A stretch of DNA of 64,000 nucleotides from DAISWL01 sp036826375 (GTDB taxonomy: Bacteria > Patescibacteriota > Saccharimonadia > Saccharimonadales > HK-STAS-PATE-42): the NCBI GenBank assembly GCA_036826375.1, contig DAISWL010000002.1:117478-181477 (forward strand), given 5' to 3'. A program made the translations under genes and the position numbers. Each line of letters starts with the position of its first letter. Positions within the stretch are counted from its first letter, which is position 1. A model generated the notes under the pieces. It searched no databases. It was given only the letters and a program-made list of their open reading frames with translations, and had not been told where the DNA came from. Positions 1 to 10,900 of the stretch are shown in pieces.

Positions 1-385
1 TGTGAGTTGCAATTTCTTTTTCCCAATCATTAGACCAACCCATAGCCTGATATTGCTTGTGGTAGTTAGGGATTATTGTCGCCATGCTTTCTTGAGGAGA
101 AACTCCAGCCTTGATGGCATAGTTTTCAGCTGGCAAGCCGAAGGAATCCCAACCAACCGGATGGTAACTCTCATAACCTTGTTGGCGTTTGAAGCGGGCT
201 TTGACATCGCTGATTGTGTAGTTCATGGCATGTCCAACGTGCAGACCCGCTCCGCTTGGGTAGTTAAACATGCTCATGCCAATATATTTTGGCTTATCAG
301 AATCTAAATCTGTGGTGTAGATGTTGGTTTCTTGCCAGATTTTCTGCCATTTTGGTTCGATTACTTTGGGATTATACTTGTTCAT
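1..385 (-). CDS. leuS: Leucyl-tRNA synthetase, N-terminal part (runs off the window)
   Basis: Charges tRNA-Leu with leucine in the cytoplasm; class I synthetase. Reading the minus strand from an ATG at 385 gives about 128 residues starting MNKYNPKVIEPKWQKIW, with the class I HIGH signature as HVGH in a FNYPSGAGLHVGHAMNY context, followed by the GWDSFGLPAENYAI block typical of LeuRS. The gene continues past position 1, so the editing domain, KMSKS loop and anticodon-binding domain are not visible. An AAGGAG lies upstream of the ATG, at rather long spacing. Identification is firm; only the start is seen. Confidence 0.93.
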   Translation of the reverse strand, partial: MNKYNPKVIEPKWQKIWQETNIYTTDLDSDKPKYIGMSMFNYPSGAGLHVGHAMNYTISDVKARFKRQQGYESYHPVGWDSFGLPAENYAIKAGVSPQESMATIIPNYHKQYQAMGWSNDWEKEIATH

Positions 386-535
386 TTTTGCTACGCTTAA
401 CTCCTTAATATTTACTAAACTTAAATCTTTTTAAAATAATAAAAACAACTTAAAATGCTCAATTAAAGATTAAGCCGCCAGCGAGTGAATACCGCCACAA
501 GATGAATAAAACATTAAGTTTAATTATAGCAGATA

Positions 536-3244
536 TTACTGAATATTTACGGTCTGATTGATTGTAGCACTATAGTAGCCTTCATCGGTTATATTGATTG
601 TGATTTTGTGCGCTCCGGGAGTTGTAAATTGATGAGCAAAATTTGAACTGCCACTAGCGGATATGGCGGCCGATCCTACGGCCTGACCGTCTATCAAAAC
701 CTCTACACTACTAACATTAAACTTACCGGGACTGATACCAAGAGAAAAAGTTACAGTCTTCGGGTTAGATGTAGATACTGGTGGACTAGCTGGGGGCGAG
801 GAAGTGCTCAGGCTGGCGGTTGGTTTAGGATCATCACAGCTGTGAACGTCGTCATTGTTTTCAAGATCGTAATCATGCGCACTATATAAAATCGTTCCCT
901 CTCCGGCGTCGGTTCCTGTGGCGTTAATTACCTCGCGTGCAGCATCTGGAGTACAAGATGTGGCTAATTTCTTGGAAACTTTATCAACGGTAAATTGTTT
1001 GCCAGGTAACTCTTTTGGCTTCTTGAACCAGGATGGATATATATCGGTTTTACCATTCAACGTAATTTCTTGAATGCCGGATGGGCGGTTAAAATCTTTA
1101 TTACTCCACCCCCTAAGCGCATATGCAGACTTGATGTAAGACCCTAGTAATTTAGAGGTCATGATTGTAGTATTGCCATCCATGGGAGTGGCGTCGTTAT
1201 TGCCTATCCATACACCGGTTGCTACATCTGGTGTATAAGTCATCATCCACCCATCTTTTTTATCGTTAGTGGTACCAGTTTTAACCGCTAATTTGACGCC
1301 GCCAGGTATCGTCAAGTTGCTTTCTAGGCCACCGAACAGTGGGGATCTGGCCGAAGAATCTGAAAGTATATTACTTATGATGTATGCGTTTTCAGGATTA
1401 AGCACTTGCTGACCTTCTTTTTCTCTCCATTCCTCTAAAATCTCTCCTGATTTCATAACTTTAAGGATGGTAACTTCATCTTTAGCCTTTCCGCCTCTGG
1501 CGAAAGAAGCGTATGCCTGAACGTGCTCGTTAAGCCTAACCTCGCCGGAACCTAGCCCAACGGATAATCCGTAATCGCAATTATTACACAAGGTTTTATC
1601 GCCCATATCCCTAGTTAGATTAATCATCTGGTCGATCCCACCTATTTCCAAAGCCCGTAAGGCCGGTAAGTTTCTGGATGTATCTAGAGCCGACCTAACA
1701 CTGATAGGCCCTTGGAATTTTTGATCAAAGTTTTGAGGGCTATACGGGGGATTACCCGGCCAAGTTTTTGGGGTATCTAAAATTACAGATCCAGCTCCCC
1801 AGTTATCTTTATAAAGTAATTGAGCATAAGTAAATGGCTTAATACTAGAACCCGGCTGGCGTTTAGACGTAGCTACATTAACGGCTCCGAACTTCGGATA
1901 ATTAAAGTCTCTAGATCCCACCATGGCTAAAACCTGAGAAGTAGCAACATCAACTGACACAAGCGCTGCATTACTACCACCGCCAGCATCTATACTTTTA
2001 ATGTTAGATGCGACGGCTTCTTCGGCTTTTTGTTGCAAATCCCAATCTAGGGACGTCACAACTTCATACCCACCTCTTCTAACATTCTGTTCGCCATATT
2101 TCTGGAAGAGCTTATCCTGGACGTCTAATACAAAGTGGGGAGCCTTTATATCTTTATACTGGTTACTTTCATCTTTTGGCTGTACGGTAGCGATTACATC
2201 TATAGGCTTAACTGCGTCTGCGTCTGCCTGAGTTATGTAGCCTATTTCAACCATGCCTTTCAGCGCAGTTTTCATCCTCCCTTCTAGAATTTCTTGGTTG
2301 AAGTATTCGCTGTAAGGATCGTACCTGCTCGGACGCTGGGGGATAGAAGCCAAGAACACGGATTCGCCCAAGCTTAAATCTTTGGCAGGCTTTCGAAAAT
2401 AACGCTGAGCTCCGGATTCTATACCGTAACTAGTACCGCCATAATTAATAGCATTTAGATACATAGTTAAGATTTGTTCCTTACTATAAGTTCTTTCTAC
2501 TTCAACGGCTAAAATCAACTCTTTGATTTTTCTACTTATAGTTTTTTCGTTGTCTTCTAATAACTCATTTTTAACTAGCTGCTGAGTTATCGTAGATCCG
2601 CCACCATTCTCGCCTCTGCCAACCACGGCGCGGCTCAAACCCTTAGGATCAAATCCGTTATGCTCATAAAATCTTCTATCTTCCAGAGATATAGTTGCTT
2701 GCTTAAGGTAATCTGAAATTTGGTCGTACTCAACCACGGTTCTATCCTTGTCCCCCTTATATTCCCACAGAAGAACTGTAGCAGTCTTATCATAGTACTT
2801 TACGCTACTGTTCTGGATCCTTCGGGATATCTCTTCCGGATTAAGCTTAGATACATCCCGCCTAAAATAAGCAAAAGTTACGGCGCCTATCAAACCAAAA
2901 ATGAGAACAAAAACTATAAAAGTGCGAAAGATAAGCTTAAATCCGCGCTTACTAAAAATAAAGCCAAAAAAGTTTCTAGGATTCATATAATATAATATTC
3001 TCTTAAATTTAGTATGGGGCATATTAGCTAATCGCTTGGCTTTCTCTAACTTCCTAGTTTCTCTTTTATACTTACGGGAGTTAGCACCTATATTAGCATA
3101 GAGTAAGCTATCTGGTATCTGTTTGTTTTGAGTTAAAGAACGACTCTGGATTTGCTCTACCGATCTTTTATTACCATCAAAGTCATGCCCATGACTAGTG
3201 CTATCTTCTTGAACTTTTATTTTCTTAGGTTTAATGTCATCCAT
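536..3244 (-). CDS. Class A penicillin-binding protein (PBP1A family), bifunctional
   Basis: Polymerises and cross-links peptidoglycan at the outer face of the membrane. The 902-residue protein has a basic cytoplasmic N-terminus of about 100 residues, one membrane segment at about 105-127, a GT51 glycosyltransferase domain (LEDRRFYEHNGFD near 187-199; GGSTITQQLVKN near 215-226) and a transpeptidase domain with SSIK at 466-469, SRN at 523-525 and KTGT at 655-658. The last 90 or so residues follow a Ser/Pro-rich linker and look like an Ig-like beta-sandwich. All catalytic motifs are intact. The long charged cytoplasmic tail and the C-terminal Ig-like domain make it longer than a minimal PBP1A. 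Confidence 0.95.
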   Translation of the reverse strand: MDDIKPKKIKVQEDSTSHGHDFDGNKRSVEQIQSRSLTQNKQIPDSLLYANIGANSRKYKRETRKLEKAKRLANMPHTKFKRILYYMNPRNFFGFIFSKRGFKLIFRTFIVFVLIFGLIGAVTFAYFRRDVSKLNPEEISRRIQNSSVKYYDKTATVLLWEYKGDKDRTVVEYDQISDYLKQATISLEDRRFYEHNGFDPKGLSRAVVGRGENGGGSTITQQLVKNELLEDNEKTISRKIKELILAVEVERTYSKEQILTMYLNAINYGGTSYGIESGAQRYFRKPAKDLSLGESVFLASIPQRPSRYDPYSEYFNQEILEGRMKTALKGMVEIGYITQADADAVKPIDVIATVQPKDESNQYKDIKAPHFVLDVQDKLFQKYGEQNVRRGGYEVVTSLDWDLQQKAEEAVASNIKSIDAGGGSNAALVSVDVATSQVLAMVGSRDFNYPKFGAVNVATSKRQPGSSIKPFTYAQLLYKDNWGAGSVILDTPKTWPGNPPYSPQNFDQKFQGPISVRSALDTSRNLPALRALEIGGIDQMINLTRDMGDKTLCNNCDYGLSVGLGSGEVRLNEHVQAYASFARGGKAKDEVTILKVMKSGEILEEWREKEGQQVLNPENAYIISNILSDSSARSPLFGGLESNLTIPGGVKLAVKTGTTNDKKDGWMMTYTPDVATGVWIGNNDATPMDGNTTIMTSKLLGSYIKSAYALRGWSNKDFNRPSGIQEITLNGKTDIYPSWFKKPKELPGKQFTVDKVSKKLATSCTPDAAREVINATGTDAGEGTILYSAHDYDLENNDDVHSCDDPKPTASLSTSSPPASPPVSTSNPKTVTFSLGISPGKFNVSSVEVLIDGQAVGSAAISASGSSNFAHQFTTPGAHKITINITDEGYYSATINQTVNIQ

Positions 3245-3451
3245 AATTATAATCGAATATCATAACCATGATAGCATCCGAGTTTGGTTTTTTACAAATA
3301 CTTATCACCATAAAAGTGATGATATGATAATATTACAGATATGGAAACCTGTTTTAAACTTAAGTTTAATCTAAACTACCCCTTTTGGGTTTTTAACATT
3401 AGACATATAAAATAAGATTTTTAAAACTAAATTTATTTACAAGGAGTAAAA

Positions 3452-4672
3452 ATGACACTTTCAGAAGAACTAACCTGGCGCGGATTTATAAACCAAACTA
3501 CGTTTAAAGATTTAAAAGATTTAGATAAAACTGAAATTGCCTTCTATCACGGTTTCGATGCCAGCTCCGATTCCCAGACAATTGGTAACTTAGCAGCTAT
3601 GATGATAGATTTAGTATTTATCCGTCATGGCCATAAAGCCTACATTCTGGCTGGGGGGGCGACATCTTTAGTTGGCGACCCTGGTGGAAAGGATGGCGAA
3701 AGGGATTTGCAAGCCGAAGAGATAATTACTCACAATGTCGCCTGTGCGGAATCTCAACTTAAGAAGATATACGGCGATAGGCCTTTTACAATGGTTAACA
3801 ATCTAGATTGGACCAAAAACTTAAGCTTAATAGATTTTTTAAGAACAGTAGGTAAAAACTTCGGCATTGGGGATTTAATCAAAAAAGATTTTATAGCCTC
3901 TCGCTTAGGTGAAGGCGCTTCTGGAATAAGCTACGCTGAATTTAGCTACACTCTTTTGCAAGGCATGGATTTTTTGCATCTTTTTGATAATTACGGCGTA
4001 ACTTTACAAATTGGCGGTTCTGATCAGTGGGGTAATTGCATATCAGGGCTAGAACTAATCAGAAGAATGCGCGGAGCAGAAACTCACGTATTAACACATC
4101 CCTTAGTAATTGATAAGACAACTGGCAAGAAGTTTGGCAAAAGTGAAGATGGAGCCGTGTGGCTGGATCCTAACAAAACCAGCCCGTTCAAGTTCTACCA
4201 GTTTTGGTTAAATGTAGATGATGAAGGCGTCGGTGATTACATTAAAATCTACACCGAAATACAACCCGAAGAATTTGATGAATTGATACTTAAGTTTAAT
4301 CAAAACAGAGCCGAGCGAGCTGCTCAAAAATACTTAGCCTACGAAGTTACTAAATTAGTTCACGGCGAAGATGTAGCCGAAAGTATGAAAAGAATCAGCG
4401 AAGTTCTGTTTAGTGGCCGAGCAGCGGAAGAATTGACAGATCAAGATTTTGAATCCTTAAGCTTAGAGCTCCCCTCTTCAGAAGCTGAAGATATTCTAGA
4501 ATTTTTGGTTGAAACTGAAATCGCTAAAAGCAAAGGCGAAGCCCGCCGATTAGTTGAGCAAAATGCAATCTCCATCAACGGTCAAAAAATAACCGATTCA
4601 GATGCTAAGCTTAAGGCTCCTAGTTTAGTTAAAAAAGGCAAGAACGTGTTTGGGGTTTATCATCCAAAGTAA
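3452..4672 (+). CDS. tyrS: Tyrosyl-tRNA synthetase
   Basis: Charges tRNA-Tyr; class I synthetase acting as a dimer. The 406 residues match the usual bacterial length. The HIGH element appears as SDSQTIGN (39-46) and the KMSKS loop as KFGKS (227-231), both common TyrRS variants. The QIGGSDQWGN block binds tyrosine, and an S4 RNA-binding domain occupies about 340-400. The start is well supported by AAGGAG six bases before the ATG. It stands alone between divergent PBP1A and the sortase gene. Two copies of the dispersed TTAAGCTTAA/TTAAGTTTAA motif fall inside the gene. Confidence 0.97.
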   Translation: MTLSEELTWRGFINQTTFKDLKDLDKTEIAFYHGFDASSDSQTIGNLAAMMIDLVFIRHGHKAYILAGGATSLVGDPGGKDGERDLQAEEIITHNVACAESQLKKIYGDRPFTMVNNLDWTKNLSLIDFLRTVGKNFGIGDLIKKDFIASRLGEGASGISYAEFSYTLLQGMDFLHLFDNYGVTLQIGGSDQWGNCISGLELIRRMRGAETHVLTHPLVIDKTTGKKFGKSEDGAVWLDPNKTSPFKFYQFWLNVDDEGVGDYIKIYTEIQPEEFDELILKFNQNRAERAAQKYLAYEVTKLVHGEDVAESMKRISEVLFSGRAAEELTDQDFESLSLELPSSEAEDILEFLVETEIAKSKGEARRLVEQNAISINGQKITDSDAKLKAPSLVKKGKNVFGVYHPK

Positions 4673-4789
4673 AAATGGTTAGATTAATTATTGACATTAA
4701 CAAAGCTTAAGAGCTACAATAGTAAGTGTTAATAATATAATAAAAATATAAACTATAAAATTTATTTTTTATAGTCATCAAAATAAAAA

Positions 4790-5992
4790 ATGAATCCAAA
4801 AAGAACAAATTATTCTATAGCTAAACCCTCGAGAACAAGCTTCTCTTTGGGTATGGATGATTACGCAGTGAAAACTGGCAGGTCTCAAGGCCCTATTAGT
4901 GTCAGTCAGCAAGCTGCCACTAAACCGGTGCCACACTCTGACGGTCAAAGCAAGGCGCAAACTGCTAACCAGGATGGCGCTAGCTATTATCAGGTTAAGC
5001 CTGTTTTAAGTTTCAGAACACGCATCAATTACATAATGAATTATGGGTTGCATAATCCTGGCTATCTAGCCATGCGTAGCTCTGCTATGGTTGTAATGCT
5101 CTCCCGAAAACTATCAGTTAGTCAAGCCCCGCCTGTCGGATTTATATCTAGCGCCAAGCCCGCCAATGACGAGGCTTTAGACGTAGGCAAATTCATAGTA
5201 GACCATTCTTGGGATGATATGGAGAATAATGCCGCCGAAGAGAATGCGATAGGTTTAGCAGCTGCATCGCTAGCGGCAGAATCCAGTTTCAACAAGATTA
5301 AACCCGTAAAAACCAGTAAGCCAATCTCCAATAATGGTAACCCTCTTAGAGAATTAAGCCTAAAGGCTAAATCTAATCGCCATAAAATAAGATCAATCGT
5401 TACGGCCTCAGTGGCTTGTGGAATAATATTGGTAAGTAGTGGGCTTATGTATGCTAATTCTAAAGTTCTGCCAGAAGGAAATATATCTGGCTCAACTAGC
5501 CTTTATGTAAACAAAGCAGAGCCCAAGTCGGAAGCAGTAGCCAAAGTAGATAGCAATAGCCTCCAACCAGATAGAATAAAGATTAGCTCACTAAACATAG
5601 ATGCTCAATCTGTAACGGTAGGCTTAACATCCGATAACGCAGTGGATGTTCCTGAAAAAATATCTGATGCAGCTTGGTTCAATGGGTCAGCGCTACCAGG
5701 TAAGCCGGGAACTACTTTCATGCTTGGCCACTATGCAGCTGGCTACGGTGGAATTTTTGATAATCTAGCCAAAATAAAGGAAGGCGACATAATCGAGCTA
5801 ACAGATCATGCTAATAATAGCTTTAAGTATAAGGTAAGCAAAAAAGATAAACAGAAAGTAGCGGATATTAACATGGATGCGATCTTAACATCAGACGGAG
5901 AGAACCGTCTAGTTATAATGACTTGTGCCGGGAGCTACATAGCCCAGAACTACACTGATAGACTGATAGTCACAGCCACCCCAATCCAATAA
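4790..5992 (+). CDS. Membrane-anchored sortase (class E/F-like)
   Basis: Cysteine transpeptidase that would attach proteins bearing an LPxTG-like C-terminal signal to the cell envelope. The 400-residue protein has a long polar cytoplasmic N-terminus (about 200 residues), one membrane segment at about 202-222 and an extracytoplasmic sortase barrel at about 255-400. The triad is visible: His314 (LGHYAAG), Cys379 (VIMTCAG) and Arg391 (YTDRLIV). The TCAG motif with a downstream Y-x-D-R is closest in memory to class E or F enzymes, but I cannot assign the class firmly. The N-terminal region is much longer than usual and of unknown function. No clear Shine-Dalgarno sequence precedes the ATG. Confidence 0.9.
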   Translation: MNPKRTNYSIAKPSRTSFSLGMDDYAVKTGRSQGPISVSQQAATKPVPHSDGQSKAQTANQDGASYYQVKPVLSFRTRINYIMNYGLHNPGYLAMRSSAMVVMLSRKLSVSQAPPVGFISSAKPANDEALDVGKFIVDHSWDDMENNAAEENAIGLAAASLAAESSFNKIKPVKTSKPISNNGNPLRELSLKAKSNRHKIRSIVTASVACGIILVSSGLMYANSKVLPEGNISGSTSLYVNKAEPKSEAVAKVDSNSLQPDRIKISSLNIDAQSVTVGLTSDNAVDVPEKISDAAWFNGSALPGKPGTTFMLGHYAAGYGGIFDNLAKIKEGDIIELTDHANNSFKYKVSKKDKQKVADINMDAILTSDGENRLVIMTCAGSYIAQNYTDRLIVTATPIQ

Positions 5993-6124
5993 TGTTAATC
6001 TTAATTTGCCAACCAACCGGCAATTAATAGCAGAGTGGAGAGCCCGCTAATTGCGAGTATTTAGCTAAATAAAGTATAATAAACTTAACAATTGAGTTAA
6101 TCATTTTAAGAGAGGATTAAAAAA

Positions 6125-6697
6125 ATGTTAGTACCGACTGTAGTAGAGCCAACAAGCCAAGGGGAAAGATCTTTTGATATTTATTCGAGATTATTAAGGG
6201 AAAGAATTATTTTTCTTGGCGAAGATGTTAACGAGCATACCGCCAACCTTATTGTCGCTCAGATGCTATTTCTAGAAAGCGAAGATGCCAAAAGCCCAAT
6301 TAAATTTTATATCAATTCTCCGGGTGGCAGTGTTTATGATTTCTTTGCTATTTATGACACTATGAACCTAGTGAAGCCTGAAGTTCATACATACGGCATT
6401 GGATTGTGTGCTAGTGCCGCTAGCATGCTTCTCAGTTCCGGAACTAAGGGCAAGAGATTTATCCTCCCCAGTGCTAGCGTAATGATCCATCAACCCAGTA
6501 GTGGTACTACGGGCAAGATAACCGATCAAGAAATAGATTTAAAGGAAGGCATCAGAATCAAAAAAAGGCTGCATCAAATTTTAGCGGATAACACCGGTCA
6601 AGAAATCATCAAAATTGCAGATGATATGGAACGTGATTATTGGATGGACGCCATCGGAGCCCTTAAGTACGGCATTGTCGATAAGATATTGAAATAA
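6125..6697 (+). CDS. clpP: ATP-dependent Clp protease proteolytic subunit
   Basis: Serine protease subunit forming the tetradecameric degradation chamber with a ClpX or ClpC ATPase, neither of which is in this window. The 190 residues match the family length. The triad sits at the same numbering as the E. coli enzyme: Ser97 (GLCASAAS), His122 (VMIHQP) and Asp171 (MERDYW). The conserved SPGGSV loop is at about 65-70. The start is supported by AGAGGA upstream of the ATG. It appears monocistronic, with 383 bp of non-coding DNA downstream. Confidence 0.97.
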   Translation: MLVPTVVEPTSQGERSFDIYSRLLRERIIFLGEDVNEHTANLIVAQMLFLESEDAKSPIKFYINSPGGSVYDFFAIYDTMNLVKPEVHTYGIGLCASAASMLLSSGTKGKRFILPSASVMIHQPSSGTTGKITDQEIDLKEGIRIKKRLHQILADNTGQEIIKIADDMERDYWMDAIGALKYGIVDKILK

Positions 6698-7080
6698 AGA
6701 GCATACTTAAATTTAACTGCTATTGGTGTCCAAACTGAATATATACTGTATCTGTTGTATCTTTTTTAGATCACTTCTGCTAGAATTTATACAGTTCTTT
6801 AATAGTTTTTAAATTAATTTTAAACTTCATTGCGAAATGAAACCATAAAATATTGATTTAAAATAAACAAAAAGCATTTTTTGATAAGTAAAATGAGTCA
6901 TTAATAAGCTTTAATCTTCACACGGATTGGGTCGAATTCTGATAGGTTAGCTTGTGATTCATATGTTCTATGGAAAATTGTTTTGTGTACTCTAAGCGAG
7001 AACAAAATTATATTAAGTTTAAGCGATTAATCACTATAGTGTAAGTCGCGCTAAATTAAGAAAGATTTTTATAAGTTAAG
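6698..7080 (+). other. Long intergenic leader upstream of the RRM gene
   Basis: No gene is visible in these 383 bases. Near the 3' end, 7023-7049 can fold around the perfect palindrome CACTATAGTG (7032-7041) with outer arms GCGATT and AAGTCGC, just before the RRM gene start. A structured leader would fit an autoregulated or cold-responsive RNA-binding protein, but this is inference; no known riboswitch class was recognised. Confidence 0.4.
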
Positions 7081-7401
7081 ATGAAAAAAATATTTGTATC
7101 AAACCTACCCTACTCTGTTAGAGATGAGCAGCTAGCTGAAATTTTTGCCGATTTCGGACCAATCGAAAGCGCTGTTGTTATCATGGAACGCGAAACTGGA
7201 CGCTCTAAGGGCTTTGGTTTTGTTGAAATTGTTGACGACGCTAAAGCAGAAGAAGCAATAGCTAAGCTTAATGGCGCAGATTATCAAGGAAGAAACTTGA
7301 ACGTTAACGAAGCTCGTCCTAAAGAAGATCGTCCTCGACGTGATTTCAATGGAGGCGGTAATCGTGATGGTGGATCTTTCCGCCAAGGCAACAGATTCTA
7401 A
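7081..7401 (+). CDS. Small RRM-domain RNA-binding protein
   Basis: Single RNA-recognition-motif protein of 106 residues, of the small glycine-rich type found in cyanobacteria and other bacteria. RNP2 is IFVSNL (4-9) and RNP1 is KGFGFVEI (43-50), both complete. After the RRM comes a short Arg/Gly-rich tail (about 80-106) typical of nucleic-acid-binding extensions. It probably binds single-stranded RNA as a chaperone or regulator; no target can be inferred. The gene ends at a strong intrinsic terminator and has a long leader, so it is probably a single-gene transcript. Confidence 0.95.
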   Translation: MKKIFVSNLPYSVRDEQLAEIFADFGPIESAVVIMERETGRSKGFGFVEIVDDAKAEEAIAKLNGADYQGRNLNVNEARPKEDRPRRDFNGGGNRDGGSFRQGNRF

Positions 7402-7432
7402 GTTTAATAAACTGAACAGAAACTCTGTTTTT

Positions 7433-7460
7433 AAAAACCCCTGGATACTCAGGGGTTTTT
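7433..7460 (+). terminator. Intrinsic terminator of the RRM gene
   Basis: AAAAACCCCTG, a short loop and CAGGGGTTTTT form a GC-rich hairpin flanked by A and T tracts, 31 bases after the RRM stop codon. It could work in both directions. Confidence 0.9.
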
Positions 7461-7716
7461 AATTACCCAGTAATCAACGCTTATAACTATCAACCTAGTG
7501 TATTCTGATGGATTACTACCTATTTAAATTTAATCATAGCGTAAAAAAGATAACTAATCGGACGCAAGCGCAAGTAGTTAGACTATGCTTAAAATAACAA
7601 AACTTCGCTATTTGTTCCTGATACATAGTATTTACACAATATCACAAAAAAGCTTAGTTTTATACAATATTAACAGAGTATGTTAGATGTTTTAGTCGAA
7701 ACATTCGTTAATGCAT

Positions 7717-7884
7717 ACGTTATGCAAAACTCCGCTTCGCTACGTTTTGTATAATGGGCAGGGTCGTTAAACTTAGTTATAGCTTCGCTTTCGCTTCGCA
7801 TAACTAAATTCTTTCCGTAATCCTTTATCCTTGATATACTAACGTATATCGGAGTAAAGGACTCCGGAAAGACCCTGCCCATTA
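7717..7884 (+). repeat. 168-bp structured direct repeat, copy 1 (MITE-like)
   Basis: Nearly identical (two mismatches seen) to 11223-11390, in the same orientation, so the pair brackets the restriction-modification gene. Each copy contains nested palindromes: TATRCAAAAC with GTTTTGTATA, GGGCAGGGTC with GACCCTGCCC, TTAGTTAT with ATAACTAA, and GATATAC with GTATATC. This is the architecture of a folded, non-autonomous element. A third fragment of 18 bp lies at 11961-11978. Spurious reading frames inside the repeat are not genes. Confidence 0.85.
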
Positions 7885-7969
7885 TGCCCAATACTAGGAC
7901 GACAGTACAACCAACAACAAACCGACAGAAAAAACTAACTTTGGACTGAAAAATTTGAGAACAGAATAA

Positions 7970-10900
7970 ATGACATTAGATCAATACATTGACAACATAA
8001 ATAAACGATATAAACTTGGTAATGCGACCGAGCATAGTTTTCGTGGCGACCTGCAACAGCTTTTAGAAAGTTTTGTACCTGACATTAGGGCGACCAATGA
8101 ACCCAAAAGACAATCTTGCGGAGCACCCGACTACATTCTGACAAAAAAAGAAATCCCAGTAGGTTTTATTGAAGCAAAGGACATTGGCGACAAAGACCTT
8201 GAAGGAGCAAAGAAAACAGGAAACAAAGAACAATTCGACCGTTATAAGGCTTCGCTAAATAATTTAATTTTTACCGACTATTTAGACTTCCATTTATACA
8301 TTGACGGAATTTTTATTACAAAAATTGCCATTGCTGAAATACAAAATGGAACCATCGTTCCATTGCCTAACAACTTCGCTACTTTTACAAATCTCATCAA
8401 AGACTTTGCTTCACATGTTGGGCAAACCATAAAAAGTTCAAAAAAACTGGCAGAAATGATGGCGGGCAAAGCCCGCCTGCTTTCTGATATTATTGGCAAA
8501 GCTTTGACAAGTGATGAAACAAATCACGAAGACAGTACATTGAAAGACCAAATGTTGGCTTTCAAACAAATTTTGATTCACGACATTACACCTAAAGGAT
8601 TTGCAGATGTTTACGCCCAAACTATTGCTTATGGTATGTTTGCGGCTCGTTTGCACGACCCAACTTTGCCAACTTTTAGCAGACAAGAAGCCGCTGAATT
8701 GATTCCAAAATCAAATCCGTTTTTGAGAAAACTGTTTGGTTACATTGCTGGACCTGACATTGACGACCGTATTAAATGGATTGTAGATAGTTTGGTTGAA
8801 ATATTTTTAGCGTGTAACGTTGAAGAAATTTTAAAGAATTACGGGAAATCTACTAAAATGGAAGACCCAATTATCCATTTTTACGAAACTTTTCTTAGTG
8901 AATACGACCCTAAATTGCGAAAGGCTCGAGGCGTTTGGTACACACCTCAACCAGTCGTAAATTTTATAGTTCGTGCGGTTGACGACATTTTAAAAACCGA
9001 ATTTGATTTGCCACAAGGTTTGGCAGACACGAGCAAAACCAAAATCAAAGTTGATGTGCAAGGTAAAAAAGTGGAACAAGAAGTTCACAAAGTACAAATT
9101 CTTGACCCAGCAACAGGAACAGGTACTTTTTTGGCAGAAGTGGTAAAACACGTTCACAAAAAATTCCAAGGACAACAAGGTATTTGGAGCAATTATGTAG
9201 AAACGCATTTATTGCCACGCTTGAATGGTTTTGAGTTGCTTATGGCGAGTTATGCAATGGCACACTTGAAATTAGATTTGCTTTTAACCGAAACAGGTTA
9301 CAAACCGACAACAAATCAACGGTTCAAAGTTTACCTAACCAATAGTTTGGAAGAACATCACCAAGACACAGGAACTTTGTTCGCCAATTGGTTAAGCACC
9401 GAAGCGAACGAAGCCAACCATCTCAAACGAGATACACCAGTAATGTGTGTAATTGGAAATCCGCCATATGCGGTAAGTAGTACGAATAAAAATGAATGGA
9501 TTGATAACTTGATTTCTGATTACAAGAAGGACTTGAACGAAAAAAGCTATAATTCTCTTTCTGATGACTATGTTAAATTCATCCGATACGGACAGCACTT
9601 CGTTGAAAAAAACGGAAGCGGTATTTTAGCATATATATCTAATAACAGTTTTATAGATGGCGTGGTATTTCGCCAAATGAGAAAATATTTGCTAGAATGT
9701 TTTGACACAATTTATATTTTAGACTTACACGGAGATTCTAAAAAGCAAGAAGTTTGCCCTGATGGTTCTGCTGATAATAATGTATTTGATATTATGCAGG
9801 GGGTTTCAATAAACATCTTTGTTAAAACAGGAAAGAAAAAGAAAAATGAATTAGGGAAAGTATTTAATTTTGATTTACAAGGAAAACGTGACTTTAAATA
9901 TAATTTCTTAAATGAAAATTCTTTAAAGACTTTAAATTGGAATTCATTAAATTATTCAGCACCTAACTATTTTTTTGTGACAAAGAATTTTATAGGTGAT
10001 ACTGAATATCAATTAGGTTTTAAAGTTGACCAAATTTTCAATAAGTATAATAACGGCATTGAAACAGGCAAGGACAGCTTCTTTTATAATATATCAAAAA
10101 AAGTATTAATTGAAAATTTAGCTTTTGCTTTTCAAAACAAGGAAAGCAGTATAAATAAATTTGAAATAACTAATACGGATAGTTTTAAGTTCTTAGATAA
10201 ATTTAATTCAGAGGAATTTAATCAAAATAAAATTACAAATGTTTCATATCGCCCTTTTGACATTGTAGCAAGTTATTATGATGTAAAACTTCAAAGGCGT
10301 CCTGCATTTGATACAATGAGAAATATGTTACAGCCTAATTTTGGACTGCTTACGCCAAGGCAAGTTACAGACAATTTTAAGCATATTTTTATATCAAAAC
10401 ACCCTACCGACTGCAATTTAACTGGAACAGCTAAGAAATTTGGTAGTGCTCCAATTTTCCCACTTTATCTTTATCCTGAAACCAACGGACAACAAACCAT
10501 CGGGCAAACCGCAGAAAGAACGCCAAACCTAAACACAGAAATTGTAAAGCAAATAGCAGATAAATTAGGTTTAACTTTCACCAACGAAAAAGAAACAACC
10601 AAAAACACTTTTGCACCAATTGACATTTTAGATTACATCTATGCAGTGTTACATTCGCCAACTTACCGAGAGAAATACAGAGAATTTTTAAAAATTGATT
10701 TTCCAAGAGTACCATACCCAAAAGACAAAGACACATTTTGGCAATTGGTAAAATTAGGTAGTGAAATCAGGCAAATTCATTTATTGGAAAGTGCAACTGT
10801 TGAGCAATACATTACACAATACCCAATAGACGGTGACAATATTGTAACTAAACCAAAATATCAAGACGGTAAAGTTTACATAAACGACACGCAGTATTTC

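Noticed and set aside
2..307. Plus-strand open frame of 101 codons at the left edge
   Set aside because: It is the antisense of leuS, whose minus-strand reading has clear LeuRS motifs.
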